From positions 16,840,338 through 16,904,337 of the forward strand of contig ML677366.1 in the NCBI GenBank assembly GCA_007922305.1: 64,000 bases of DNA, in the 5' to 3' direction. This stretch comes from Dermatemys mawii (taxonomy: Eukaryota > Chordata > Testudines > Dermatemydidae). The notes beneath the pieces were generated by a model. The model had not been told where the DNA came from. It saw only the letters and a program-made list of their open reading frames with translations, and searched no databases. The translations under genes were made by a program, and so were the position numbers. Below, piece after piece: positions 22,606 through 64,000 of this stretch. Position 1 is the stretch's first letter; every line of letters begins with the position of its first letter.

Positions 22606-24799
22606 CCTATTCAGATCCCCACACTTATAAAACCTTTCCAAATATTTTAAAACCACGTAAAAGTCAGTGTGTTAATTTTATGTGATTCCAGATCTTATTA
22701 TAAGCCTCCAAGAAGTTTCTTTAATAAAGTGGGCTCCTGATTACATTTATGATTTCAGCGTGGAACAACAAACAAAGCAATATTTTACTCCAACATGTTT
22801 TCAGACCTAAGCTACACGTAATAAATATTTTGCATGACATTTATCTTACGTCTCTCACTCTGAAATGACACCGTATGAGCAAGCATCTTTCATTCAGTGT
22901 AGGAAAGAACAAATAGTAGGTCTTGTTCAGGATGCGTATAAGTTAGATAGACGATAATGAAATGCACACATGGCAAATATTACCTGAAGTAAACAACAAT
23001 TCTCTGTTATAGTTACCCTGCACTCAAACTGATTTGGTTATAGACCAAGAAGGATGGAATATTTGCTCACAGGAAGCAGCGTGAATAGAAAAGCTTTTTT
23101 TTGTTTTGTTATTTGCTAATTAGGTCTGCATTGCCAAAGCCTTGGGAAACCCTCCATATGGACACAAATGTTTCCACTATCACTTTACAGGCTAGAGCTG
23201 AGTTTGTTATCATTTCTAGGCGTGTACAATGATTAAATTGTATTTAAGTTTTGCAAGATGCAAGGACATGGATGTTATTTTGATTATGAAACAGTTCAAT
23301 GGGAGCAATACCTAATCAACAGGTAACATTTCACTCTATTGCTAGGTTTCTATATTCTTTACTGATACTGTATCAGCTACACATTCCAAAGAGACACGAA
23401 AATGTCATGTACTCTCCAATTTCATGTTACAAATAGTTTTTACCCCATGCCACATGGTCCTATATGTCAATTAAAGTTCAGTACTGCTCTTGAAAATAAT
23501 TCTCATAAAAATAGCATCATTGTTTACTGTCTCAGGATGATTTCCCAGGTCAAATTTGCTGAGTTTACAACATTCTTTTTCTAACTGCCAGCTCTACAAA
23601 CTCAAATAAATTTCTGAAGAGGAAGCTGAGTGCCTCTTTTTTATACAACATCACGAAGAACAAAGATTCCATAGTGTCATTTCACTCCCTTCCTCCTACA
23701 TGTGTAATCTTTCTGTTGAAGACAGTTAGTGTCATTAGAATGGGTCTGCACTGTTGCAATTAATTTGGTCTTAGTCTTCTCTCCCTTGCTCAGCTGAAAT
23801 TCAGGACTAATTCCACAAAGGTCATGAAGTGGGTAAAATATTTGAATTTTTAAAAGCAATATTTAAATAGAAAATATAAAAGCTGTCCACCAGCACACAG
23901 AGCAGCTCTGACTAGCCAGTGAAACTGACGGTGAGATGGAAAAACATGAAAAAAAAACAGAAAAAAAGTGACAGTATGCCATATAAGCACCTACAAGCAG
24001 TTTCAGTTATGACAGGGAAGAAGGAAGACCAATGTGACTAAAGTAATCTGTGTTGAAGCCAAATCTATAATCAAACTGACAAAGGTCAAGGAGATCAGCG
24101 GAATCTAGATATTGAGCATTTTCTTGCATGCCCATTTCAGCTATCTGATTAAAAAATGGAACATGCAATAAAGGGTGAGAAACAGAAGTTAGTTGTAACT
24201 GGATCTCTTCAAGATGGACTCTGACACTCATGGGATGCGCTGGCTAGTGCAGTTTAGATGGTAGACCCGTCCTGTTAAAGTGCTCACATGCCCCTCCTAT
24301 CCCTTTCTTCCAAGTTCTCAGATGCTTCCACTGCTTCCTCACAGGGTTTTAAAGACCTGCGAAAAAGAGGGAATGGTAAACAGGAAGTGTGTTTACACAG
24401 AGTCCACTTTGAAGAACGGCAGTTCTTCTTTGATAGTCCTTGGCATATTCTTACTCAGGATAGTTTGGCAAGCAGTATTCCATGAACGTATGGTGGGACT
24501 TGGAGTCCTAATTTAATAGGGATGGGAGTCTTGGGAATAGTGTTTTGTAAAAGTATGGATAGAACTCCATGTGGAAGCCTTACATCTGTCAACAATCAGA
24601 ACATGTTTAACGCACACAAAAGAAGTAGCTGATGCTCTAGCCGAGTGTGTTAGATGCAATCCTATATCCCTCTTCTATACATTGTCTAACCCACATAGAT
24701 CATGACTGTGAAGAAATAGCATGACTTTTGTAGTCAGTGTACCAAAAAAAAAATATTTCAGGGACTTTTAAAATTCTTTAGTCTTATTAAGATGATAAG

Positions 24800-25250
24800 C
24801 TAAAGCACTCTTTCAATGAGTCTTCAAGGAATCAGTCATCTTGATAAGAGTAAACAAAAGTTCGATGTGGTCTAAAATACACTGCTGTGGGCATTAGAAG
24901 GGAAAATGATCTTGCCCCACTGTGACAGAGATATTTGCAATGATACGGTCTCACAGAAATATGCATCCTTTAGATTGAGAGCCGCAAACAAATCTAGGGA
25001 TGAAAGGCAGGCAATTACTAAATGCTGATGTCTGCATATGGAAACAGAGCTTTGTGATATAAGCTTGCTCAAATCCAATATTGTACAAAAACCTCCATCT
25101 TTCTTTGGTATCAGGAAATATCTGGAATAAAAGCTCTAACTCATGTACTCCCATAATACCTCTGCCATTGCTCCTACCTGTTGCAGAGACTGCATTTCTG
25201 ATCTTAACATGTTTTGATAACAGAGGTCCTGAAACAGGAAAGGGGTTGAG
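24800..25250 (-). pseudogene. DIRS-like reverse transcriptase remnant
   Basis: The minus strand encodes LRSEMQSLQQVGAM, an in-frame stop, then FYSRYFLIPKKDGG, ILDLSKL, SLDLFAALNLKDAYF (motif A) and, after a frame change, a YQDD motif near 24830. RT fold assignment is from these motifs. Confidence 0.8.
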
Positions 25251-25757
25251 AGAAGGAAGAATTTTGAAGTAAATGGGATTTTCTTTTTCTATCGTCTCTA
25301 GAATCCATTAGTCCAGTGTGATAAATTCCATGGGCTGATGAAACAGGGAAGCCAGTTTCCAAAAGATGGGGAGGGAAGTTCATTGATATTATCTAAAACT
25401 TGAGGCCTGACATTTAGAAGGGAAGCTGAAGCTGAATAATACTTTGCTTTCACTTGAGGCTGAGGTTGAAAGGAGGAAGGTGATTGCTCTTGTGAATGTC
25501 TTACTATGCCCAGAAAAAACAATGAACATGGAGGATAAAACTCTCTATGGTAGCTAAAAAATGATCCAGGGATTCCTCTTTCATATGGTTGAACGAGACC
25601 CAAAGATCTTGCTCTGGATTATGTTTAATCTTTTCCAATATTTCATCCGCCTTATACTAAACAGCCCATTGGCTTTCAACAGGAAGATTCTCTATTTTAT
25701 ATTTCATTTCAGGAGGATGAGTAGAACACTTCAGTGATGCATATCTATAGCATAGCA

Positions 25758-26052
25758 CAGGGTAGGCAACCTATGGCACACGTGCCAAAGCTAATTTTCA
25801 GTGGCACTCACACTGCCCGGGTCCTGGCCACTGGTCTGGGGGCTCTCCATTTTAATTTAATTTAAAATGAAGCTTCTTAAACATTTTAAAAACCTTATTT
25901 ACTTTACATACAACAATAGTTTAGTTCTATATTATAGACATAGAAAGAAACCTTCTAAAAATGTTAAAATATATTCCTGGCACACAAAACCTTAAATTAG
26001 AGTGAATAAATGAAGACTCGGCACATCGCTTCTGAAAGGTTGCCAACCCCTG
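25758..26052. mobile_element. hAT-type MITE, copy 1 (GGTAGGCAACCTATGGCAC type)
   Basis: Starts CAGGGTAGGCAACCTATGGC and ends GGTTGCCAACCCCTG. It is about 85-90% similar by eye to the copy at 33666-33952. The flanking 8-mers GCATAGCA and GGTTATAA no longer match. It lies inside the DIRS-like element. Confidence 0.85.
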
Positions 26053-26132
26053 GGTTATAACACTGTATGGTTATGTGTTGCTCTAAAAGCCTGGTAATCT
26101 GGTATCCTAAACTGAAGTGTCACAGACAAGTA

Positions 26133-26919
26133 CACCAGACCCTTGCTAGAAAGTGGGATTTGGGATCCATGCCAAGTACTGAGTTATAGCGGGGACCGTG
26201 TTAAAATGAAATTATATTTTTGTGACCAAAATTTCAGAACAGGTATATGTATATGTGTATTTGCAGGTTATAGGTTCGGAGCTTGTCAGCATTCTTTAGC
26301 CATCCACGAAAGGTGGACTCGGTAATGCCAATATCACAGCTAATCTTTACCTGGGTTTTGCCATTTCTATGTCATTCGATAGCATCCAATTTCTCCTGCA
26401 CTGAGTAAGCCTCCCTTTTGCCTGACATTTTTGACATCTTTCTAAAGATGAATAAATGTTTATTACATTACATTTGTATGGTGTTCTAGGCCTACCACAA
26501 TTGTCTTAGGGACCTGACTAAATTATTTCAGCAACGCAACTACACAAATGCATGGCGATGATGATAAAAGAAAAAACTTGTACATACCTTGGAGATTTCT
26601 GCCCAGGCGAAAATCTTATAGAAATATGATGCTGATGCTTTATAGCTGGCTAACTCGGTAACGTACACAATCACTTGACAAAATAACAGCTCAGCAAACA
26701 ACAAAAGAAAGATCAGTATTTCCGTCAGGCTACTACTATTTCCGTGATACAGCGTGTGTCTCTTTCCTCCAACAATCTTGCATGAATGATAAGGTAATGA
26801 ACACCAAAGTCACTTAAAACTAAAAAAAAAAATTGCAATTAAATTTGGGATCCAGGGCCGTGACCACATTATATCCGAATTCACATTATATAGACGCATG
26901 TTCTAGCAAGGGTCCAGTG
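26133..26919 (-). mobile_element. TcMar/pogo-Tigger-type DNA transposon, internally deleted
   Basis: Ends CACCAGACCCTTGCTAGAA and TTCTAGCAAGGGTCCAGTG are imperfect inverted repeats, flanked by TA at 26131-26132 and 26920-26921. The 787-bp length leaves room for only an N-terminal transposase scrap. It sits inside the DIRS-like gag: removing it with one TA restores an uninterrupted gag frame across the site. Confidence 0.85.
26259..26428 (-). pseudogene. Tigger/pogo transposase N-terminal fragment (CENP-B type HTH)
   Basis: From the ATG at 26428 the minus strand reads MSGKREAYSVQEKLDAIE, an in-frame TGA, HRNGKTQVKISCDIGI and TESTFRGWLKNADKLRTY. This is the DNA-binding helix-turn-helix of pogo/Tigger transposases. 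The catalytic DDE part is absent. Confidence 0.85.
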
Positions 26920-27220
26920 TAGTTCTTACAGCCATCTAGATCAAGACATTTTTGTATCTTATCATCAGGTGTAAATTTTACCTGGTGCTGCTTGCCATGG
27001 TCTTTCACTGCTTCCATAATCAGACAGTTAGGTGCAGGATAGGAAAATAAAAGTTCGGAGTCCTTAGCCAGGACATTTTTTTTTATCGGCACTCTTGCAG
27101 GTCGGTGGTATTGTTGCTAGGCTCTGACAGATGATCTTCGCAGGGTCCAATAAGAACCTCATTAATTGGCAAGGTAACTCAAGCACAGGAAGTCCACTGA
27201 AGAATGTTTAGGCACTTATG

Positions 27221-28322
27221 CTACAACTCTCTAACATTCTCTAAAAGTCTAAGTGGATCTGTAAAGAATCTGCACACATTTCCTTCAGTCCTGAAACTGT
27301 CTGAAATCATCAGCCAGAGAATCTGGAGGAGGCATAACCATCTCATCTGGAGATGATGAGATATTTGCAGAAAAGTTTCCGTATCTGCTTTGGGTTCCCG
27401 CTCTTCAAAGGATTCCTGCACTTGAGGTAATGGAGGAGGCATAGATGGGGCAGGTGAACGTCTCCTTATGTGGCTCCCCATATGAAAAATAAGTGACTTG
27501 TGAAAATTGGTGTCGACATGCAGCCTAAGGATCCCAGTACGGCCACTGACAGAGTTCATAAGTCATGGGAGTGGCACTCAGTGGTGTCTGAACTAGTGCG
27601 AAAGGATGGGAGTTAGTCCTGGGTGTATCTCCCCTTTTCCCCAAAAAGTGTCAGGAGGGAGGTCCCTTTGGTGAATATGGGAATCCTGCACTGAGATTTG
27701 AAAGTCAGAAGAGAACGTCTCATCTGAAAGAGGAACTCTGCTACTCTCGAAGAGCTGGAGAATCGAATGGTACTGGGGAAAGGTCCACTCTTGGTGATTG
27801 TGTCACTCGTGGTAACAACAGACATTCAATAACCACTACCAGGGGAGACTCCAGCTCATCTAATACGAGTAAGTCCCTGGAGTATCTGAATTCCTGTGGT
27901 ACTGGGTTGCTTGGCACATGGCAAGGTTCCATAGTTGGTACCACGGGCATGAACTGCTCTGAAAAGTCTCATACGATGGAAGTAGATGGCTTAGGAGGAT
28001 TTTAGACAGTCTGAGAAGTGTGACATCTGCCCAGCATTGAGGATGTCTTGGTGGCTGGCTTAGCTCTGGAGAGAATTGAGGGAGTTGTAGGTATCACCCT
28101 TTCAAAAGTAGAGGGCTTAAACTCCTTTGCTGCAATATCCTGCTTCTGCCATAGGGTGCCAGATATCGATACTGAGGCACGTTTGGTGCATTTAGCCTTA
28201 GAAAAGCTTGGAGCTCCATGCACAGGGTCAACACTGACAGAGCCTGGAGCCTCAGGGGTACCCAGAGCAGGACTTGAGGTCTCCAGTATGGTCTTAGCCT
28301 CAGTATTCTCAAAGTTTCTCAA
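27221..28322 (-). pseudogene. DIRS-like gag remnant
   Basis: Several minus-strand frames carry a low-complexity Ser/Pro/Val-rich gag, with MPVVPTMEPCHVPSNPVPQ, then PLPQVQESFEEREPKAD leading to a SHHLQMRW/ISDSFRTEG region that matches the SPDE-DDFR(Q)FQ part of turtle DIRS gag. Frames change repeatedly, so no intact product is possible. Confidence 0.6.
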
Positions 28323-28945
28323 AGCAGACTCTCTAAAAATGAGAATGAGTCCTCCTAGGACCTAGGATCTCATCTGGGTGAGTGCAGATGTTGACAGGGC
28401 ACTATGGTCTCCCAGAGGCTGCCTGAATTCAAGGCCAGATAGAGGTAACACTACATCATTAAAAGCTTAAGTTTTATCTCTCAATTCTTCCCAGCTCTGC
28501 TTTCAAAAGCTGAACAGATAGTACACTTCTGAGGGATACAAGTTTCCTCCAAGCTACAGACACACTGGGAGTGCCAGTCACTGATCAGGATAGCTTCCTG
28601 GCAATGACAAACCCAAGACAGTGGATCTCAAAAGAAAAAGCCCCCCATAGAGGTGAAAAGATTATAGAAATTATGAAATAAGCATAAAACTAAATTAAAG
28701 AAAAAAATAACTAAAGACAAGCTTTGAATAGCAAAGCAGACACATTAGCACTCTCTCTCAGACTGTGAAGGTAGGTTTGCCCGGGCAACCCTATATGTCC
28801 TCAGTGCAGGGCATGAGGATGTATAAGACACAATGGGCACTAACACCAAGTTTCCAATCAATGGGCATGGGGCGTAAGCACACCTGGACTGGAGCACTCA
28901 GAGGGACACTAGTTGAAGAACAACTCTGGAACATGTACCAAGAGT

Positions 28946-31302
28946 GCAGTACAGCACCATGCTAGTGTGAACATAGGGCAGAAAAACACAGTGTATGTTT
29001 ACACCAGTGCAGCACTAACAATCTATTGATATTACAACACAGACAGGGCCTTAGTACTTATGTAGCACCAATCCGTGGCATATCTAGGTGCTGGTAGCCA
29101 AGCTCTAGGACAATGGAATGTTTGGATGTGTTAAGAGATACAAGGAGTTCTTCTTCTGCATACATTGCAAGACACAGGTTCAGTGCTTTAGTACTTAGTC
29201 ATGAGTCACCTAACTGAAGTCTGTAGGGCTGCTTTTTCTAGCTCTAGCCTCCATGCTGTGTACTGAGAAATACTGCACAACACATTTCTGTCAAGCCCCA
29301 TGCAAAAGTATATTGAGGGCACTTTTCTTTGACATTTAAGTAACTATTATTCACACTAACCACTAAATACTTAAAGTGTTTCCAAAGAGCAGCTAAATTG
29401 CCTTATGTAAATTCTTCTTAAGCTCTTTTGCTATATTAAAACTCTTGCAAAATATCGTTAGTTCTAATACGGTTAGAACTTTTTCTCATGATAAATGAAT
29501 GGATTACAGAATCTACATTTTGCCAATTCAATTCTCTCCTCACTCTTCTCCCCACCCCAAAGGATATTCTTAACACCGAGTGTGCAACACAGTGTTTTTT
29601 TGGTCAGAACCCGATAAAAATTCAGATCTTTTAATGTACATATAAAACCATTTAAATGTATTTGATTCTGCACCGTGAATATATGGAAAAGATATTTAAT
29701 TGTAAAATAGAAAAAGTAGGCCAGAGTACAGTTTTAAGGGCAATGCCTTTGAATACAGTATAGGTAAACTAGACTTTGTTTAAGTTTATATAAACAATAT
29801 CATAAAAGCAGTGAAACATGAAAAGAAAAAGCAAAGCATGAATAAAAGACAAGTTATGCTTTACAAAAAAAGAATCCACACAATAGTTCAAAGTTGAATA
29901 TAACACGGCATCGAACAGTCTTGAGGCAGCATGACCTAAGAATGAGACTAGGAGCCAGGAACGCCTGAGTTCTATTCCTGGGCCTGCCACTGATTTATGT
30001 GGCTTTGGGCAAATCACTTAACCTCTCTGTGTCGTGCTTACACCAGCTGTAAAATGGGGACAATAATGTCCATACCATAGGGGACATAGTGAGGATTAAT
30101 TCTTTACTGATTATACAACACTTTGAAGATGTAACGCACTATATAAATGCTAAGTATTCATACAGATCACTGCACAGACAGACACATTTTTCACAACGAA
30201 GCACAATGATGGTAGGTAACGAGCGCCAAAACTACATCAAATTTTCAGGTCCAGCTGCATAATTTAAATGCAAAAGTCTGTTTATAAAATGTGTCCTTGA
30301 GATAATCTGAAGATTACTGGGGAAACAGCTTAACAAGAATAGTTAAAAGGAATTGCTATGTCGGTTCCTGTGGAGACAGTCTTTCATACTTCTGTACTTT
30401 AAAAATGTTTGCACATGAAAGTTATAAGACACAGAGAAAAGTGAAATTTCAATGCCTCCCACTGTCAACATTTGCAAATAATGTCTGTATTACGTAAATT
30501 AAGGTTTTTTTATTTTTACAAATTACATTCTTCCAAGAAATATACCATTCACAATAAAACTGGCTGCTAGCTTACTTCAAATGACATTTAGGCTAAACCT
30601 TTTTTCCTCATAATTTTCCTCATCTTTGCTGAAAAACATCTATGCAAGATGCATGTAGAAATTATAAAAACATGCAGCATATGTACAAACTGAAAAGTTT
30701 AAAAAATATTAGCTTCATATACACGTAAATCTACTTGGATATATCAGAAATTAAATATAAAATTTTCACTTTCTAAAACAAGGGTTTCAGAAAATCTAAG
30801 ACAACTACTTAAAGTTGTACAAAGATTTCCATCAGGAAATGTCTTATTCAGAAGAGGTCTAAGTTGTTCCTTGTGGGAATAACTATTAATTCATTTTGTC
30901 ACATAATTCATTTTCAAACTGTCAATCTTAATAAGCAACATCACCCTTAAAACTGTTCTGTTTTTCAGAAATTAGATTTATACTAAAATCCAAAATTTCA
31001 CAAAAACATTGTCTTCTTGTGTTTCTGGATCCCTTCAAAAAGATTTATCAACTCACTTTGGAACTGTAAAAAAACACAGCTATTTACAGTAGTTCATATT
31101 AAATACTTTTCACAATTTCTAAATTCAGCTTTTATGTTACAAGAAATTCATCTGAGCTCATGGCTTAAGTCCAGTTATCAATCTGTAGCATCTTTGCCAT
31201 TGTATAATCCCATTTCTGTACCTATACAGTGTACAGTTCAAGATTGTACTGCAGTTTTCTTGACTGAAAGTAACAGATTTTGCAATATGTCCATTTCAAT
31301 AT
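28946..31302. other. GABPB1 downstream region and 3' UTR
   Basis: It includes a MIR-like SINE at 29925-30165 and AT-rich sequence. The GABPB1 3' UTR runs down from 31302. A TTTATT block at about 30508-30515 gives AATAAA on the minus strand and is a plausible polyadenylation signal. Confidence 0.5.
29925..30165 (+). mobile_element. MIR-like SINE
   Basis: GACTAGGAGCCAGGAACGCC, GGGCAAATCACTTAACCTCT and AGCTGTAAAATGGGGACAAT, closing ACGCACTATATAAATGCTA, run in MIR order. Confidence 0.85.
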
Positions 31303-60323
<29,021 letters not shown>

Positions 60324-60784
60324 TTAACATTAAATGGACACTATTTCTTAAGTGTACAAATGCTACCAGAGTTTTTAAAAAATGCCAATAATTATTTTTC
60401 TTCTCCATAATTTTCTTGGGCTTTTTTTTTAAATGCAACACTTTTAAAAATTAGATAGTGCTTTAGACATAACAAGTTTCCTCACCTGCTTAATACACAA
60501 CCTGTTCATGGAATCTTTTTTGGACATTCAAACAGAATTGAAGTTGGGTGAAGAAATTAATACTTAACATTCCTTGCATTATTGTCCACAGCTATAGAAG
60601 GTTTTTCTTATTTAAAAGTTACTCCAGCCTCAAATTACACTGAACTGGCTATATACTCTCTAAATAAACAAACAATGACTGATACTCTCTTACTTGCTAC
60701 TGAGTGCAACCTAGCGCAGCAACATTGGTATCAAAGGTATCAAACAGTACCAAAGGTTTCTGGCTACTGTTATCCCGTTTATAT

Positions 60785-60915
60785 TTCCCACTGGTAAGAT
60801 TACCTGATAGCAACTGGAAAAAATGGGACATGTGGTGGGGGGCAATAGGCACCAATGTAAGTCCCCAAAAACAGAAATGTCCCTTTAAAAAACAGGATGG
60901 ATGGTCACCCTACGC
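60785..60915. repeat. Degraded MITE related to 5722-5841
   Basis: AAATGGGACATGTGGTGGGG, AATGTCCCTTTAAAAAACAG and the closing GGATGGTCACCCTA resemble the TAGGGTGACCA family; the left end is eroded. Confidence 0.5.
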
Positions 60916-61689
60916 ACTGGCATTGCATACATTCAGAAAAGCTATTTACTTTGATTAATTAAGGATCTGCCATGCTAAAAATACATTACGATAGACAGGA
61001 AGCACAATACTCTTGATAGCTTTTCTACAGAATTCCCTCTAGTGCACGGTATGGTGACACTAGTATGTCAAAAAAGTTGATTTGCACTTCCAAGAAAGGG
61101 AAGACAAGGAATTTGGGGACGGTTGTGGCCTCACCTTGTAAATACACCAAAGCCAGATCAACTGTCAAAATTAACAAAACAAAAAGAAGCACAACTTGCA
61201 AGGGAAATCCACGGCCAAGCATTGGAAACAGTAGACATGTTCACTATGTGACTCAGAATGACTGAACTAAAATTCAAAATAAAAACTAAAAATGCAGAAT
61301 TTATCATTTCAGAAAAATAGTTAAGTCATCTAAGCTAGTAAATGCTCATATAAACACATACAAAACCCGATACTTTCTAAAATTTATGAAATTCATATTC
61401 AATATTTCTAGCTGCTTCACTGCTTTCAAATACACACGCTACTTTATCTGAACATTCTCTTTCAAGCTGGAAAGGATTTGTCTGTTTGGCAATTCACTTA
61501 ATTGCTGGAACATTTCTTCAGAGGAGAACTTTAACATTTTTCTATTATCTGTATTAACATATTTTCCATATGAAGATGATCTGTTAAGAAGCATTTTTGA
61601 AGTAGAAATATGTGAATAGTATTTTATTTTTTAGTGTATACAATTTTTGAGTGATGGCAGTAGAGAATACTGCTATCAATTTGATAGCG

Positions 61690-61993
61690 CAGGGATCAGC
61701 AACCTCTGCACGTGGGACCGCAGGATAAGCACCCTTAGCGGGCCCCACCACTTTGTTTACCTGGCAGTTCTCCAATGGCGGCTCCCACTGGCCGCGGTTC
61801 GCTGTCCCGGTCCAATGGGGGCCGCAGAAAATGGCACAGTGCTGGCTGCTGCTTCCCGCAGCCCCCATTGGAGCAGGACGGCAAACCGTGGCCAGTGGGA
61901 GCCGCCATCGGCGAACTGCCAAGTAAACAAAGCGACGGGGCCTGCTAAGGGTGCTTACCTTGCGGTCCCGCGTGCCGAGGTTGCCGATCCCTG
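61690..61993. mobile_element. GC-rich fully palindromic MITE
   Basis: Ends CAGGGATCAGCAACCT and AGGTTGCCGATCCCTG. The arms stay complementary almost to the centre (GGCGGCTCCCACTGGCCGCG against GTGGCCAGTGGGAGCCGCCA). hAT-type by its ends; flanking 8-mers TGATAGCG and TATAGTGC do not match well. Confidence 0.8.
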
Positions 61994-64000
61994 TATAGTG
62001 CTTGTTCAGCATATTATTTTATTGTAAATACTCAGAATTGGTAGAAATAGCAATTTTAGTATTTATGGATAAAATTTTGTTTTTCAATTTTAGACATTCT
62101 GATTTTAATAGTATACATGGCTATTTCTATGCATGTTTTAGGAGTCTCAACAAGGTTATGGACTTCACAAGGCAAGTTATATATAGATAGATTTATGTTT
62201 GTGTATACTTTACCCAGAGAGGAGATTTTGTATAACACCCTGTAACTCTGAAAGATGCTGGCCTCAATAACTCTCTCTTTTATGCCCCCTTGACCACAAA
62301 TCTTTCTGTGCCTTCTTCCACACCCCTTCTGTTCAGAGTATAAATCTATTTGTGATGCCTCCATTATCATCTTATTTAGTTCACCATAAAAAACTCATTT
62401 CTGCAGTATTACCCACAAACAACAGAATGGTAGACTTTTTTTTTTCCTGCAACACACATACTTATAGCTAAGTGAAAAGCCGTGATTAAGTGAAAAGCCA
62501 TTTTGCTATATTCAACACACCAGCTAAGACAGTGAAAAGGCAGTAGGACAAATCAAGTGCAAAGTTTGCAGGTTAAGTCATTATGGAGATAAAAGCTGAA
62601 AAAAAATTACCCTAGGAAACTTTTCAAAGATGCTCAATAAGAGCTAATGTTTTGAATCTGCCTCTACAAAACAGCATGCAAGCCTTGGTTGAATCTTTCC
62701 ATAATAGTTCCTACACAAGATATGGCATGTTAAATTACAAGTAGTAATTGATAGTACTACTTGTATTCCTCCCAAATTCACACAGCTTACATAACTTTAA
62801 AAAAGCACTTACTATTTCCCTTCTGTATAAAATGAGTTATTTTGAAAAGAAGCACTTTATTTTAGATTTCCATGATTTTCAAGGCAACATATGGACTTTT
62901 GCATAACTCTGGCTAATCACTGTCCCAAGACAATGACAGTAACTTTTTTTTCCACAGATGAAAGAACAGTTAAATTCCTGATGCCTGTACAGCTGTAAAT
63001 ATATAGATCTTGCGAGGAGAGGAAGTGGAGGGGGCAGAAAAAAGTAAACCTATGTGGCAAAACATCCCTAAACATATTTTTTCTACACGAACTGCCTGGA
63101 ACAACATCTTTATAAAACCACTGACTCGGACCTTAGACCCCATACTAAAAGTTTAATAAGAGGGTCCAGAATTTAAAATACAGTTTACACTACCAGCCAA
63201 AACATAATGAACTTCTCATTCTTTTATCTATGCTTTCATCTGCAAAGATACTAAGAATGATAATGGGTTTTACCAATTTACTTTCCAGTCTTGCAAAACA
63301 AATGGTTCAGACTGTATTATATTAGTCATAGTTTATGAGAAGCGTGAAATATGTTTCTTGATGGAGTAATTTACCGATGCTCATGGTTACAGGTCTAGCT
63401 GCTCCTCTTTTTTATTCTGGGGTGGAATTCCGCAATTTCCCCACACTTAAATCAGGGCCTGGGCTACATACAGTACCCTGCATGTCAACTGTTCTCACCC
63501 TGCAGGTTCAACTGAGTTTAGACACCTGAGGTTCTTCCCTTTGGAAGTCCATGACTAGTGATGTCCAGTGTACAGACAAGCTTCTTAAAAACAAAGTATT
63601 ATTTATTTAGGAATAGGAACAAAAATTTTAGAGTGAAGGTACATCATTGCCTGATGGTAACTTAGGCAGGCCTTAATTTCTTCAGCCACAGTCTAGTAGT
63701 GGGGTGCCTGTGTCAGCCTGGTTGATCTGAACAACTGCCCCCTCACACCTTCAATCAAGAGACCCTTATTAAATCTGCCGTAGTTCTTTTGATCTTCTGC
63801 ATTCCCAGCATTTTCCTGTCCTGAAATTGTCTTAACTCTCAAATATTTGCTCACAAGTTGATTATCTTGAGCCATTCTTGCCTTTCCTGCTTGCTTTTCC
63901 CTAGAGTCCTTAATTAAACAAAAACAATATATTCATACTATAAAAATCCCAAGAGCCAGGTCAATATACAGTATTTATAAATTATTATAGAACAGCTCCA

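Larger units (their letters stand above)
18900..24360. other. HDC upstream intergenic sequence
   Basis: No gene was seen. It holds an old repeat at 19313-19480 (TGTTGCCAACTCTTGCAAGC), a CR1 3' end (20340-20757), and a MIR-like SINE (22350-22605). HDC enhancers may lie here but none can be read directly. Confidence 0.6.
24360..28945 (-). mobile_element. Decayed DIRS-like (tyrosine recombinase) retroelement, nested insertions inside
   Basis: Minus-strand reading gives, in order, a gag-like Cys/His stretch (about 28.6 kb), a Ser/Pro-rich gag body (28322-27221), SLQFR-type gag end (about 26.1 kb), reverse transcriptase (about 25.25-24.8 kb: FYSRYFLIPKKDGG, AALNLKDAYF, YQDD), then after a deletion the tyrosine-recombinase end (about 24.66-24.52 kb: HSARASATS and ASTWSSIHTFTKHY). 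Many stops and frameshifts make it dead. Most of RNase H and the recombinase body are missing. Edges are approximate. Confidence 0.75.

Noticed and set aside
24007..24231. A 74-codon minus-strand frame next to the DIRS-like element
   Set aside because: I could not match it to DIRS or any other family, and it lies outside the last recognisable recombinase sequence.
24000..28950. An endogenous retrovirus
   Set aside because: There is no env, protease or retroviral LTR; the recombinase-end motifs and gag type fit DIRS-like elements instead.
61584..62027. Facing open frames of 126 and 142 codons
   Set aside because: Both come from the GC-rich palindromic MITE; the peptides mirror each other because the arms are complementary.
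62160..62200. A possible microsatellite at TATATATAGATAGATT
   Set aside because: Too short and imperfect to count as a repeat array.

Overview
This is a vertebrate nuclear window, most likely from a turtle and otherwise another sauropsid. All three genes have introns and encode vertebrate proteins. Between them lie turtle-type repeats: CR1 LINEs, MIR-like SINEs, Penelope-like elements, DIRS-like tyrosine-recombinase retroelements, hAT-type MITEs and a Tigger-type element. The species call is inference from repeat content.

Genes: SLC27A2 (+ strand, last two coding exons, stop at 4020), HDC (- strand, all twelve coding exons, 18695 to 7128, 661 residues) and GABPB1 (- strand, all eight coding exons of the short form, 60287 to 31303, 383 residues). 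Order and orientation match the mammalian SLC27A2-HDC-GABPB1 block (human 15q21.2). SLC27A2 and HDC converge, with their polyadenylation signals about 2.3 kb apart. Every internal coding junction but one is a clean GT/AG in the right phase; the exception is GABPB1 exon 4, whose donor is weak.

Layout: 1-4020 SLC27A2 3' end; 4021-6950 intergenic repeats; 6951-18.8 kb HDC with a TATA/GATA-type promoter; 18.9-30.5 kb intergenic, holding a CR1 tail and a decayed DIRS-like element (about 24.36-28.95 kb) that was itself hit by a Tigger element and a hAT-type MITE; 31.3-60.3 kb GABPB1, whose large introns hold a second DIRS-like element, an inverted pair of Penelope fragments, a near-complete Penelope-like insertion (46318-48474) with reverse transcriptase, GIY-YIG domain, long inverted repeats and an 11-bp target duplication, and a broken gene (51798-53485) of a zinc-finger plus possible DDE-type protein that fits no named transposon family I can assign. 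The stretch 60.3-64 kb lies upstream of the GABPB1 start codon and holds one long palindromic MITE and no gene.

The three host genes do unrelated jobs (fatty-acid activation, histamine synthesis, ETS-factor co-activation). Their linkage is conserved synteny, not an operon. The best candidate for an undescribed system is the 51.45-53.99 kb element.
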